From Larkinella sp051857545 (GTDB lineage Bacteria; Bacteroidota; Bacteroidia; Cytophagales; Spirosomataceae): a stretch of DNA of 64,000 nt. The stretch spans positions 868,001 through 932,000 of the forward strand of contig NZ_JBPZHB010000001.1 of NCBI RefSeq assembly GCF_051857545.1, written 5' to 3'. Shown in pieces: positions 28,024 through 37,321 of this stretch. The notes beneath the pieces were generated by a model. It searched no databases, had not been told where the DNA came from, and saw only the letters and a program-made list of their open reading frames with translations. Each line of letters opens with the position of its first letter. The stretch's first letter is position 1. The position numbers were made by a program, and so were the translations under genes.

Positions 28024-28983
28024 ATGGCTGTCCGATTTCTACCTGTCTTCTTTTTTCTCTTTGTATTCTTCGGTGCCGTTGCGCAAAAACCGTCCGGGTC
28101 AACCTTCAAGGTGGTTCCGTTGGGGGTGAAAGGCGGTATCGACGAAAGTAATCTTTCGGCTTATCTGCTGGCACCGCAGGGAACGGATGCGTACATCTGC
28201 CTGGATGCCGGAACGCTCCATGCCGGGATTGAGAAAGCGGTTCAGAATCAGGTATTTAAAGTCAGTGCCGAAGCCGTTCTGAAAGAGTATATCAAAGCCT
28301 ACCTGATCAGCCACGCCCACCTGGATCATTTGTCGGGTCTGATCATCAACTCGACGGAAGACGCCCGGAAGCCGATTTACGCGATGGCGGCTTGCCTGGA
28401 GGTGCTCAAAAAAAACTACTTCAACTGGAAAAGCTGGCCCAATCTGGCCAACGAGGGCGATCAGCCAGCGTTGAGCAAATACCGGTATACGGTTCTTTCG
28501 CCGGAGAAGGAAATTCCCATTGAAGCGACGGGCATGAGTGTGCGAACTTTTCCGTTGAGCCACGGAAATTCGTACCAGAGCGCGGCATTTCTGATCCGAA
28601 ATGGTGAGCATTATATGCTGTACCTGGGTGATACAGGACCGGATTTAATCGAGAAATCGAGCTATCTGTCGCAACTCTGGCAGGCGGTTTCCCCACTGGT
28701 TCAATCGAAAAAGCTGAAGGGAATATTGATCGAAGTTTCGTATCCAAACGAGCAACCGGATAATCAGTTGTATGGACATTTAACCCCCAACTGGCTGATG
28801 CACGAACTGACGGCTTTGAGTAAATTGACCGGTGCAGCAGCCCTGGACGGATTGCCGGTTGTCATTACACACATCAAACCGGCGGGAAACAACGAAGCCG
28901 TGATTAAAAAACAACTTCAGGAAAATAACACGCTGAAATTAAAACTGATCTTTCCCGGGCAGGGATTGCTTCTCGAATTTTAA
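28024..28983 (+). CDS. Secreted MBL-fold hydrolase, class II cyclic-nucleotide phosphodiesterase-like
   Basis: A 319-residue metallo-beta-lactamase-fold enzyme with an N-terminal signal peptide (FLPVFFFLFVFFGAVA). The metal site motif is SHAHLDHLSG (HxHxDH), with later ligands in FPLSHGNSY, YLGDTGPD and ITHIKP. The sequence LGVKGGIDESNLSAYLL at the N-terminus and the overall layout match class II 3',5'-cyclic-nucleotide phosphodiesterases (CpdP/PDE1 type). It would act in the periplasm on cyclic nucleotides or another phosphodiester. It lies 48 bases after the kinase gene and may belong to the same transcript. Confidence 0.85.
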   Translation: MAVRFLPVFFFLFVFFGAVAQKPSGSTFKVVPLGVKGGIDESNLSAYLLAPQGTDAYICLDAGTLHAGIEKAVQNQVFKVSAEAVLKEYIKAYLISHAHLDHLSGLIINSTEDARKPIYAMAACLEVLKKNYFNWKSWPNLANEGDQPALSKYRYTVLSPEKEIPIEATGMSVRTFPLSHGNSYQSAAFLIRNGEHYMLYLGDTGPDLIEKSSYLSQLWQAVSPLVQSKKLKGILIEVSYPNEQPDNQLYGHLTPNWLMHELTALSKLTGAAALDGLPVVITHIKPAGNNEAVIKKQLQENNTLKLKLIFPGQGLLLEF

Positions 28984-28998
28984 CATTTCTCTTCACCC

Positions 28999-29526
28999 AT
29001 GTTTCCATTCTGGTCAACGGTTTTATTCGCCTTGCTGATGGTAGCTGGTTTCCTGCTGCTCTTCAAAAGCATTGGCAAATTGATCCGCGTTTATACAGCC
29101 GGAACGAAAATTGAAGACTCGGCGCTGGTGCCGGATTTTGAATTTTCGTTAAAAGAGCCCGGCGCATACGAAATCGCGGTCAAACGCCCTTCGTTAACCG
29201 GTATCATTCCGACGGATATTCCGTTTGAAGTGTCCGATTTAATGACGGGAAAAACCGTGGCTGTGCATTCGTTTGTCAACGTGCTCGGGCAGCGGAAAGA
29301 TGGGTCGGGCAGTCGGATTGTTCCCATTGCTGAATTTACCATCGAGCAGGAAGGGCGTTTTAAGTTGATAAATCCGCAAACTGGTCGGTTTAAAGAGAGA
29401 GATTCCCTGATGGTGATGCCCAAAACCGGTAGTCAGGGATTTCTGATGATTTTTGCGGTTTTATTTTCAGCCATCCTCTTCATTGGCGGGCTGGTGTTGT
29501 TTATTCTGTCGCTGGTGAAGTCTTAA
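28999..29526 (+). CDS. Membrane protein of unknown function
   Basis: A 175-residue protein with an N-terminal membrane helix (about residues 6-25) and a C-terminal one (about 150-172), enclosing a beta-rich domain (DFEFSLKEPGAYEIAVKRPSL, IEQEGRFKLINPQTGRF). No family is recognised. It follows the phosphodiesterase gene after 15 bases and is probably co-expressed. The loop may face the periplasm or the cytoplasm; topology is not decided from sequence. Confidence 0.7.
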   Translation: MFPFWSTVLFALLMVAGFLLLFKSIGKLIRVYTAGTKIEDSALVPDFEFSLKEPGAYEIAVKRPSLTGIIPTDIPFEVSDLMTGKTVAVHSFVNVLGQRKDGSGSRIVPIAEFTIEQEGRFKLINPQTGRFKERDSLMVMPKTGSQGFLMIFAVLFSAILFIGGLVLFILSLVKS

Positions 29527-30221
29527 AAACCATAGACCTGCCTAATAGAGTTGTAGTGATCGGTCAGGTAATTTTATGAAATTATTCACGAAGGGTTTGA
29601 TTATCAGTTGGTATTGTTTCGCTAATTCCACGGCAATTCTGACCACCCGGGCTTTATAACCTAACCGGAAAGAGAATAAAAATTCCTGATTAATTTTAAT
29701 CAAAAACCGTATTTATTTGTAAGAATACCACGTATTTTTGCTCTTCACTCGTAGTTTCATTCCACACACTTCCAGTCAGAATTCCTGTAACACTTCCATC
29801 TCTAACAGACAATGAAAGAAGCGCGCAGGTTGGTTCAGGCGTAAGCCGATGGCCTTCCTGTAATGATATATGGTGTAGTTTTTAGTCATGCTAAACGAGA
29901 TATAATCCTCAGAATCAGAACGGGAGAAGTGAGCCGGAGAAAACAGGCATCCATCAAATCCGCGTGTCCATCTACATCCTGCCGATACCAGCGATTATGT
30001 CCTGTTTTCCTTAGTAGAAATACCCGAAAGTAGGTATTGTTAGCCTGTATGGTATGGCTAATTTTACCTTGTTTACCAAAACGCGAATTAGGTAATATAG
30101 AGGTATGGCCTGTCCAGAAGCGGCCTTTGGTCGCGGGCGGTTTTTATTCTCATTTTTTTTCAAAAAGGGTGATAACCTGCGTCCGGTTACCGGCATTGAT
30201 GAGTACAAAAACAAATTCTTT
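29527..30221. other. Intergenic region before the caspase gene block
   Basis: About 695 bases, AT-rich in the first third. It has several very short frames, one being MKLFTKGLIISWYCF (29576-29659, 27 codons), which I do not call. No repeat was seen. It probably contains the promoter of the ten-gene block that starts at 30222. Confidence 0.4.
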
Positions 30222-31445
30222 ATGCGATCGATCGTCTTGTTTTGCATTTGCCTTGTCAGCCTGACTACGCTTCAGGCTCAATCCCAACCCACTTTCCACG
30301 TCATCATGGTGGGGGCTACCGAGGATAAAACCCTGGCTCGGGCCTGCCAACTGGATTTGTTTCACTTCGACGAGCAGTTTAGTAAAATTGCCGAAAGCAT
30401 CGGCTATGCGTATAAATCGGACGTGTTGGTGAAGGACCAGTTCAGCAACGCTGCGATTCGGAAATCGATACTGGGATTGACCTGTGGTGCGGAGGATATT
30501 GTCGTTTTTTATTACACCGGACACGGTTTCAACCTGACTAAATATGCGGGAAACTTCCCGATTATGGCAATCGATACGACCGGCGACGGAAACTTTCCCC
30601 TCATGCTCATTCATGAGGAATTGATGAAAAAGAAGGCCCGTTTTTGCCTCACCATCGGCGATTGCTGCAACAAAGTGATCGATGAGAACGTCCCCCAGGA
30701 CCGCTCTATGGTGAAAGGGACGGCCTGTAATCCGGCCATTTTTCGCCAGTTATTCCTACAGCAGCGGGGGGGGGTCATTGCCGCCAGTAGCAAACGGGGG
30801 CAGGTTTCGGGAGCCGCTCCGGGCGGGAGTTTTTATACCTGGTCGCTCCTGCAATCGATCGATTATGCCTGCCATTACAACGAACGGGTGACCTGGGAGC
30901 AATTGCTCGACGATACCCAAACCCGGATGTGGAGCATTCAGGCCGCCCGTTTGGCTAAACAGGAGTCGATCTTCACGGTTGGATTGGCCGGTGATTCCAC
31001 CGCGACGGCGCCGGACAGCCAGGTGGCAGTGGCTCCGGCCAATCCGACAGCCACACCAGCGTCAGCTTCGGTCGATTCCAATGCGGCTGCTCCCGTCCAG
31101 ACACCGGTGGTCGCCGGAGCCCCGCAGCCCGCGGCTCCGGCTCAACGACCGGATTTCAGCGACGTCAACGGTTTTCTGAATACGCTGGCGGATGAGTCGC
31201 TCACGTATGCCGTCCGCACCTCGAAGCAGACGCAGGCCGGGCAGTATTTTGTTCACAACGCCCGGGTAAAAGTATACGTCAACGCGACCCAGGTGGCGCT
31301 GATACCGCTGGATCAGTTGATGAGCCGCTATTCGACGCTGGCAAAAAGCATCCGGCAGGTCAACATCGTGGAGCGGCTTTCCAAACTCGATCCATCGGGC
31401 CGGTTTTACACCGAAGTCGCCGTCCAGGAAATTTGGAATCAATAA
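30222..31445 (+). CDS. Secreted caspase-like protease with C-terminal accessory domain
   Basis: A 407-residue exported C14-type cysteine protease. Residues 1-20 are a signal peptide (LVSLTTLQAQ end). The caspase-like domain spans about 24-250; the catalytic pair is His101 in YYTGHG and Cys149 in the strand-end motif GDCCN, a variant of the usual DAC(R). A Pro/Ala-rich linker (about 265-315) leads to a C-terminal beta domain of 90 residues that resembles the protein encoded next. The frame is open for 39 further codons upstream, but only ATG 30222 gives a signal peptide. It is the first gene of the block and acts in the periplasm or outside. Confidence 0.85.
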   Translation: MRSIVLFCICLVSLTTLQAQSQPTFHVIMVGATEDKTLARACQLDLFHFDEQFSKIAESIGYAYKSDVLVKDQFSNAAIRKSILGLTCGAEDIVVFYYTGHGFNLTKYAGNFPIMAIDTTGDGNFPLMLIHEELMKKKARFCLTIGDCCNKVIDENVPQDRSMVKGTACNPAIFRQLFLQQRGGVIAASSKRGQVSGAAPGGSFYTWSLLQSIDYACHYNERVTWEQLLDDTQTRMWSIQAARLAKQESIFTVGLAGDSTATAPDSQVAVAPANPTATPASASVDSNAAAPVQTPVVAGAPQPAAPAQRPDFSDVNGFLNTLADESLTYAVRTSKQTQAGQYFVHNARVKVYVNATQVALIPLDQLMSRYSTLAKSIRQVNIVERLSKLDPSGRFYTEVAVQEIWNQ

Positions 31446-31492
31446 ATGATACAGTGCTGATTGATAAAACTTTACAGAATAACCCCATCCCT

Positions 31493-32095
31493 ATGAAATT
31501 CCTTTTTCTGCCCGTTTTACTGAGTCTGATGCTGACCGGAGTCCAATCGGTATCGGGGGCCAACGCCACCACTATAATTAATCCGGATACGCTGACCCAG
31601 CAGCAACTTCAGGACTTTGGCGAAGAAGCTAAAATCCGGATCAAGGCCTTCGTGGATTACCTGGGAATCATCGCGGACAAAGACCGTCCCTTCGATGAAC
31701 GCAATGGTGCCATCCGGCAGGCTCTGCTGATGTTCAAGAAAGATGTCAGCGTGGAGGTTTCCAATATCAATACGGGGGGGCATATCACCTTGCCGTTGCG
31801 GCAATACCTGGAAAAGATCAAGGCACTCAAGTACGATAAAGTGCAGATTACCAACTTCGAATCGGTCCGGTTGAGTGATTGGAAAAAGCAGCCCGATGGG
31901 TCCTACCAGGCGGCCGGGCAGTATTTTCAGGCCTTTAAAGCCTGGCGAAATGGCGTCCCGGTTTATCAGGATAAAACCACCAAGAAGATAGAAGCAGACC
32001 TGCGGGTGCGGGAAGACCCCTTCTACAAAGAGAAAAACTGGATGGTTTTGTTGGGGAATATCACGGTGGATGCCACTGTTCGGGACGATAACTAA
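31493..32095 (+). CDS. Small secreted protein of the caspase block
   Basis: A 200-residue protein with a signal peptide (LFLPVLLSLMLTGVQSVSG). The mature part is alpha+beta: a helix (IKAFVDYLGIIADKD), then VSVEVSNINTGGHITLPLRQYLEKI and VQITNFESVRLSDWKKQPDG. That order resembles the C-terminal domain of the caspase encoded upstream (FLNTLADE ... VKVYVNATQVALIPLDQLM). No catalytic motif is seen and no known family is recognised. It lies 47 bases after the caspase gene. A role as a separate copy of the recognition or scaffold domain is inference. Confidence 0.75.
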   Translation: MKFLFLPVLLSLMLTGVQSVSGANATTIINPDTLTQQQLQDFGEEAKIRIKAFVDYLGIIADKDRPFDERNGAIRQALLMFKKDVSVEVSNINTGGHITLPLRQYLEKIKALKYDKVQITNFESVRLSDWKKQPDGSYQAAGQYFQAFKAWRNGVPVYQDKTTKKIEADLRVREDPFYKEKNWMVLLGNITVDATVRDDN

Positions 32096-32110
32096 TTGCA
32101 CACAACGCGA

Positions 32111-33145
32111 ATGACAATTTGGCAAGTAGTAATGGGAGCCATTCCGCTGCTGGCGGTTTTGGGCCAGACGCCGGCGGTTATCGAGGGGCCACGAACGATG
32201 GGGGCGACCGATACGATCCGGCAAGCCGGGGTGACGGACACGCTCAAAAAACCGGCGACGGATTCGCTCACGAGACTCTCTGCGGATTCGGTGACCAGGC
32301 CGGCCTATCTGTCCGTGGTGAGCCGGCCCGCCGAACCGTTCATGATTCAGCGCGTGGCTTTTGTGAGTGATTTTCTGCACCGGCTCAATTACCAGCAAAC
32401 GCCGACGCAGCAGGCTTTCGACTCCCTGAGTCGGCTGACCTACCCGCGGGAACGTTACCTTCGGATGCTTTTCAACGAAGACGACCCGCGGCTGAATGCG
32501 CGCTCGGGCCGACACAGCCCGGCCTATCAAACCCTGGTGGATGAGTTTGTGTCAACGATTGCAAACGACACGGCCGCCGTTTTGCTGCCGAAGGACACGG
32601 AGCAGTTATTTGGCGAAGTGGAATACACGGTTTTGTATAAAAATACACCCCAGAAGGTTACCTTTTTTCTGAAAAGAAACCGGACGGATTCCTATTCGGA
32701 CTGGAAAATTATCGATGCGGAGGCTCCGTTTCTGAAGGCTTCGCGGACGGATACCATGCGACTGGATACGTCCCGACGCAACGATCGTTCGCTGTTTATC
32801 AGTTCTGAAACGCACGAAACCCGGTTTTTGAATCTGTTTAATTTTCTGCGCAACCGCGAAAACCTGCTGGCCTTTACGCTTTCGGCCTATCCGGTTAGTA
32901 AAACGCTGATCCGGCTGTCGAAGGCTGTTCAGGACGGTAGCCTGACGTTACAACAAACCCAGAAAGTGCATCTGTATCTGGATATTCGCCGGGGCTGGCT
33001 GCTCAAACTGGAAGATTTTCACCGGGAAAAAGAGAATGCGGGCTGGCTGATTACCGACCTCTACAGCGTCGAGTACCGAACGCCCCTGCCTGCCGCCCTG
33101 AGCCGGTACATGAAATGGTCCGCATCGTCTAAAAAGCCTGACTGA
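32111..33145 (+). CDS. Secreted protein of the caspase block, unknown function
   Basis: A 344-residue protein starting at ATG 32111 (a TTG five codons earlier is also in frame). A signal sequence (WQVVMGAIPLLAVLG) is followed by a low-complexity Thr/Asp/Ser-rich stretch (about residues 20-60), then an NTF2-like alpha+beta region (FGEVEYTVLYKNTPQKVTFFLKRN ... DWKIIDAEAPFL) and a second domain of similar size. It has no cysteine or histidine cluster and no known family. The next gene starts one base after its stop. Probably a binding or structural partner in the envelope. Confidence 0.72.
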   Translation: MTIWQVVMGAIPLLAVLGQTPAVIEGPRTMGATDTIRQAGVTDTLKKPATDSLTRLSADSVTRPAYLSVVSRPAEPFMIQRVAFVSDFLHRLNYQQTPTQQAFDSLSRLTYPRERYLRMLFNEDDPRLNARSGRHSPAYQTLVDEFVSTIANDTAAVLLPKDTEQLFGEVEYTVLYKNTPQKVTFFLKRNRTDSYSDWKIIDAEAPFLKASRTDTMRLDTSRRNDRSLFISSETHETRFLNLFNFLRNRENLLAFTLSAYPVSKTLIRLSKAVQDGSLTLQQTQKVHLYLDIRRGWLLKLEDFHREKENAGWLITDLYSVEYRTPLPAALSRYMKWSASSKKPD

Positions 33146-33146
33146 C

Positions 33147-34175
33147 ATGAATAGCATGAAAAACATACTGGTAGGGATTCTGATTGGTGGCTGGATCTCC
33201 AGTACGACCGGTTGGGCCGCCCCCGTTAAACCCGCCGGATTCAATCTGGTGAATCCGGCCGTGGCAAACTGGCTGGCGAAGTGGGAAAACCGAGTCAATC
33301 GACTCAGCAGCCGGGTCGATTCGGCCGAGACTGACACCCGGAAACTGGCTTCTTTGCAAGACTTTTTTGTGGCCGATACGGTGAAGATTCCGGATTTGCG
33401 CCAGCCAGCGGTTATTTACCAGCACGTTTCGCCCCAAACGACCGCCCGGAACTGGGTCAACGGTTTTTCGCAACTGTTCTGGGAAGATGTCTTTCATTTC
33501 CAGCTTCATCCGACCCGGATGCGGCAAGTGGCCAAAAAGAAGAACCGCACCCGCCTTGAAGTGACCGCGTCGGTAGCGTTGACGGGCATCCTGAGAGAAG
33601 GCCGGCAGCCGCTGCGGCAACGCGACGAGTGGGTGCTTGAACTGGATGCGACGGAGCGAAAGGGGACCTACCAGGATTTGGTCATTCACAGCATCCGGCG
33701 GAAAACCGGCTCGGTCGAGCTGCCGGGATTGACCATTGCGAAAGTGGCCGACTACCACGAGCAGATGCAGCATTGGTTTGTTCGGTTTCTGGCCGACCCA
33801 ACCCGGCAAACCCAGGCCCTTGGTAAACTGAAACAACTGATGCGCTCGGATACCGTGGTGGTGATCACCGGTGAAAAAGCCGATACGCTGACGCTGGCCC
33901 AGCTTCTGGCCCTCCGGCTGCGCCCCGAAGCCATCGCCCGGTTTCAGATTCAATCGTTCGACCTGGAATATTGTGATGACTTTATCGAGAACCCGGATAA
34001 GGTGGTGGTTGGACAGCTCATTGTGCTGGAAGGCGTTACGGTTTCGGTCGAAAGCTCGCAGATTTACCGGCGTAAACGAACGGATGCCGTGCCGTTTCCG
34101 GCCGGTCGCCGGGAACCCTGGGTTCAGGCATCCAACCTGATCGTTCACTGGAATCAACCGGATCAACTGCGATGA
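33147..34175 (+). CDS. Secreted protein of the caspase block, unknown function
   Basis: A 342-residue exported protein. The signal peptide is about residues 5-25 (ILVGILIGGWISSTTGWA). The body has two related alpha+beta halves (DFFVADTVKIPDLRQP ... FHFQLHPTRM and KLKQLMRSDTVVVITGEKAD ... FQIQSFDLEY). The strand pattern recalls the two preceding small proteins. No enzymatic motif is visible. The stop codon overlaps the start of the TPR-caspase gene by four bases (ATGA, 34172-34175), so translation is coupled. Its product is likely needed with that protease. Confidence 0.72.
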   Translation: MNSMKNILVGILIGGWISSTTGWAAPVKPAGFNLVNPAVANWLAKWENRVNRLSSRVDSAETDTRKLASLQDFFVADTVKIPDLRQPAVIYQHVSPQTTARNWVNGFSQLFWEDVFHFQLHPTRMRQVAKKKNRTRLEVTASVALTGILREGRQPLRQRDEWVLELDATERKGTYQDLVIHSIRRKTGSVELPGLTIAKVADYHEQMQHWFVRFLADPTRQTQALGKLKQLMRSDTVVVITGEKADTLTLAQLLALRLRPEAIARFQIQSFDLEYCDDFIENPDKVVVGQLIVLEGVTVSVESSQIYRRKRTDAVPFPAGRREPWVQASNLIVHWNQPDQLR

Positions 34176-35737
34176 AACACCTGTCAATTTTCGTGCTGCT
34201 GCTGGGTCTGGCTGTTTTTTTCGGCCCCTCGATTCAGGCCCAATCGGTCCGGACGGCGCTGCAGTGGATGGAACTGGCCGACCGGGAAACCGATCCGCAG
34301 AAGGCCATTGGCTACTACCGGGAGGTCCTGAAAATCCAGCCCGATGGCCTGACAGCCGCCGAAGCCTATCACGGGAGTGCGGTGGTTCGCTCGTTGCCCG
34401 CCGTGAAAGCGTACCGGGAGGCTCTGGAGGACGTCAATCAGGCCATCCGCCGGGACGAGGGACCGGCCAAATACTACGCCCAGCGTGCGTATATCTACAT
34501 TCAGTTGAGCGAGTATGAACGGGCCGCCCGCGATTACCAGCAGGCCATCAACCGCGCGCCCTCCAAAGCGGATTACTACAGCGGGTTGAGCTACTGCCAA
34601 ACCAAACACGGCCGGTTCGACGAAGCCGAAACCACGGCCCAGAAAGGCATCGATCTCAACGCCAATTCGCCCTATGCGTATCGAAACCGGGGCCGGGCGC
34701 GGTTGCGGAAAGGCCAGGTCGATGTGGCCATCGCCGATTTTCAGACCAGCCTGAAATTGAAACACGGCCAGCTTTTTCGGGTGTATTGTGATCTGGGTGA
34801 AGCCTACGAACAGAAAGGTGAACCGCAGCAGGCGCTCAAATACTACCAGCAATCGCTGGACATCGATCCGGATTTTCCGGATGCGCTGGTGGGCAAGGCA
34901 CAACTAGAGCAGAAATTGAAAATTGGCGGCAAAACCGGTGCGCTGCCAGCTTCCAATTTCAACGGTCGGCGGGTGGCCCTGGTGGTTGGCAACTCCGACT
35001 ACAAGAACGTGAACAGCCTGGAGGGGCAACCCCGAAACGACGCCAAAGCCATGCAAAAGCGGCTGACCGACCTGGGCTTCGAAACCATACTCGTTACCGA
35101 TGTGACGCGGGAAGGCATCGATAAAACGCTGCTGGAATTTTATAAAAAAGCCAGTAAAGCCGACGTTGCGCTGGTATTTTATGCCGGTCATGGCGTGCAG
35201 CACCGGGGTGAAAACTACCTGCTGCCCGTCGATGCGCAGCTTAAAAACCCGGAAGACATGGATTTGCAGGCCATTTCGGTGACGAATCTGATCGACGCCA
35301 TTCAAAAACAGGAGCCCCGGTATTGCATCATTATCATCGATGCCTGCCGCGACGACCCGTTTGGTAAACCTGCCGGAACGACCGCTCCGGCCCAAAAAGA
35401 CAGCCCCCGGTCGGTTCGGCTTTCGGGAGTTGCGGGCGAGCTGCCCCGCCCCGTTTCCCAGGGTGGACTGAGCCGCGGATTCAAGCGGATTCATGTCGAA
35501 AACAGCATCAATAACTGCTACGTAGCCCTGGCCACCGCACCCGGCTCCACCGCCCGGAATGGCCCGAAAGAGAATGGATACTATACGGCGGCCCTGCTCA
35601 CGCACCTTCGGCGGGGACGACGGATCGGGGATGTTTTTCAGGATGTACGCAGTGAGGTGATTGCCCAAACCCAGAAAAATGGATTTTCCCAACAACCGGA
35701 ATACATCGACCGAACCGTCGAGCCCCTTGTTCTGTAA
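34172..35737 (+). CDS. Secreted TPR-caspase protease
   Basis: A 521-residue exported protein: signal peptide (LGLAVFFGPSIQA, residues about 8-24), five to six TPR repeats (about 28-245, e.g. YAQRAYIYIQLSEYERAARDY), then a caspase (C14) domain from about 265. The catalytic His340 lies in VFYAGHGVQ and Cys392 in IIIDACRDDPFG, the classical orthocaspase motif. Other core motifs are RRVALVVGNSDYKN, LPVDAQL and VALATAPGSTARNG. The TPR part probably selects partners. Canonical sites mean that proteolytic activity, with Arg/Lys specificity typical of bacterial caspases, is likely but untested. Confidence 0.93.
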   Translation: MKHLSIFVLLLGLAVFFGPSIQAQSVRTALQWMELADRETDPQKAIGYYREVLKIQPDGLTAAEAYHGSAVVRSLPAVKAYREALEDVNQAIRRDEGPAKYYAQRAYIYIQLSEYERAARDYQQAINRAPSKADYYSGLSYCQTKHGRFDEAETTAQKGIDLNANSPYAYRNRGRARLRKGQVDVAIADFQTSLKLKHGQLFRVYCDLGEAYEQKGEPQQALKYYQQSLDIDPDFPDALVGKAQLEQKLKIGGKTGALPASNFNGRRVALVVGNSDYKNVNSLEGQPRNDAKAMQKRLTDLGFETILVTDVTREGIDKTLLEFYKKASKADVALVFYAGHGVQHRGENYLLPVDAQLKNPEDMDLQAISVTNLIDAIQKQEPRYCIIIIDACRDDPFGKPAGTTAPAQKDSPRSVRLSGVAGELPRPVSQGGLSRGFKRIHVENSINNCYVALATAPGSTARNGPKENGYYTAALLTHLRRGRRIGDVFQDVRSEVIAQTQKNGFSQQPEYIDRTVEPLVL

Positions 35738-35757
35738 CCCTAATGCTGATGAAACTT

Positions 35758-37269
35758 ATGAAAAAATATACGGCTACTGCATGTCTGCTTTTCCTGTCGC
35801 TATGGGGTGGTTCTTCGGCGGTCTGGGCTCAGCAACGCTTCACCCGGGGAGATAGCACTGCGTTCATTGTCAATTGCCGTACGGCCCTGGAAGACTATAC
35901 CAGCGCCCTGAACGCAGCCGGTTTTTACTGCCAGTCGCAGGGGGAGTTCAACAGCAAACAACAGATTTTGATTGCCCAGTCGTTTGCCGGCAAAGAGACG
36001 TTTGTGTTCAGCGATCTGATGGGCGAGTCGTATCCCGTCGAGCAGTATTCGCAGCAATTTCGCCTGTTCAAGGGCGATGCGGAAACCAACCTGGACCGGG
36101 AGAAATACCTGCTCAGCCGCAACAAGGAAGGGAAACTGGTGATGGTCACTTATGTAACCCAAACGACGGAGTTTAACAAACCGGGGACGCCCCGAACCAA
36201 ACGGACGACCCCGCTGGCGATCCATTTTTCTTTCGATATCCTCACCGAATCGAGCGGTTTTGAACCACAGAACTACCGGATTGTCAAGATCGAAAAAGCC
36301 GCCGTCATTCCTCCCCAGGCTGTTTCTTTTCCGGTTGATGTGAACCTGCCCGAAATTCGCCAGCGTGAACGCAGCCTGAGCTGGGCGGTGTATCGCCTGG
36401 CCAAAAGCATCACGGAAAAACTGCCGGACAAGAAGAAACCGGTGGTGGTAAGAAAATTTTCGTATGACAACAGCCAACTCACCAATGCGTTTTCCGACCA
36501 GTTGGTGAACGAGCTTCGTCAACGGCTAAAAACCGACGAAGGCCTGACTGTGGTGGCCGACGATCCGGCCCAGGGGCTGGGGATTCGCGGAAGCTACCGG
36601 CAAAGGGGCGGTCAGGTTGAAATCATGACCGAACTCTTTGACCCGGCTACGGACAACAGTTTCGCCAAACTCACGCCGAATCTGGATCTGCCCGTTACCT
36701 GGGTGCAGGAGAAGGGGCTTCAACTGAAACCGGAACAGAACGATGAGGTGATTGCCACCCAGCAGACCATTACAACCGGAGCGCCACCGGCTTCGGCTCC
36801 GCCCGTGGAGGCCAAAACCGAACCCTTTCAGATCACGATGAAGGCTTCCGGGACGGCCCGGAAAAACCTGGAATTCTGGGAAAAAGACACCATGACGGTG
36901 CAAATCCGGGTTAATAAGCCCGGCCACGTTCGGCTCCTCTATGTGCAGACCAACGGCGAGGTCGCCCTGCTCTGGAATGACTTCGAGATTAAACCGGGTC
37001 AGGAAAACAAGGACATCGTGTTCCCGGATCAGTTTGAGTGTATTCCGCCTTTTGGTCAGGAAACCCTGATTGCTGCGGCATCGACCACCCGGTTTTGTAC
37101 GGTCGAAACCAAACCGAACGAACACGGCGCGGACATCATCGTGGGAACGCTGAAAGACGCGCTGAAGAACGCCCGGTGTGTGGATCGGGGCATGGCCCGG
37201 TTGCCCCAACTGGCCGAGACGCGGCTGGTTCTGACGACCCGCAGCGCGGTGGCCCAACGCACGAAATGA
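35758..37269 (+). CDS. Secreted DUF4384 domain protein
   Basis: A 503-residue exported protein. The signal peptide ends near SSAVWAQQ; ATG codons at 35743 and 35749 are alternative starts. The N-terminal domain (about 40-170) resembles the small proteins encoded upstream (FVFSDLMGESYPVEQY ... LVMVTYVTQTTEF). A middle domain (200-330) has the look of a CsgG/FlgO-type fold (KPVVVRKFSYDNSQLTNAFSD). The C-terminal part (about 355-480) is DUF4384 (FWEKDTMTVQIRVNKPGHVRLLYVQTNGEVALLWND). DUF4384 often accompanies caspases and kinases. Confidence 0.8.
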   Translation: MKKYTATACLLFLSLWGGSSAVWAQQRFTRGDSTAFIVNCRTALEDYTSALNAAGFYCQSQGEFNSKQQILIAQSFAGKETFVFSDLMGESYPVEQYSQQFRLFKGDAETNLDREKYLLSRNKEGKLVMVTYVTQTTEFNKPGTPRTKRTTPLAIHFSFDILTESSGFEPQNYRIVKIEKAAVIPPQAVSFPVDVNLPEIRQRERSLSWAVYRLAKSITEKLPDKKKPVVVRKFSYDNSQLTNAFSDQLVNELRQRLKTDEGLTVVADDPAQGLGIRGSYRQRGGQVEIMTELFDPATDNSFAKLTPNLDLPVTWVQEKGLQLKPEQNDEVIATQQTITTGAPPASAPPVEAKTEPFQITMKASGTARKNLEFWEKDTMTVQIRVNKPGHVRLLYVQTNGEVALLWNDFEIKPGQENKDIVFPDQFECIPPFGQETLIAAASTTRFCTVETKPNEHGADIIVGTLKDALKNARCVDRGMARLPQLAETRLVLTTRSAVAQRTK

Positions 37270-37321
37270 CGTTTTGAATTCGCCGTTGACCCGGCCATAC
37301 CTTTTATCTAACCCTGGTCTC

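Noticed and set aside
29576..29659. 27-codon frame MKLFTKGLIISWYCF...
   Set aside because: Too short to separate from chance; no supporting context.
31517..34187. Long minus-strand frames (31517-32530, 33129-34187)
   Set aside because: Antisense shadows of three plus-strand secreted-protein genes that are tightly packed with the operon.
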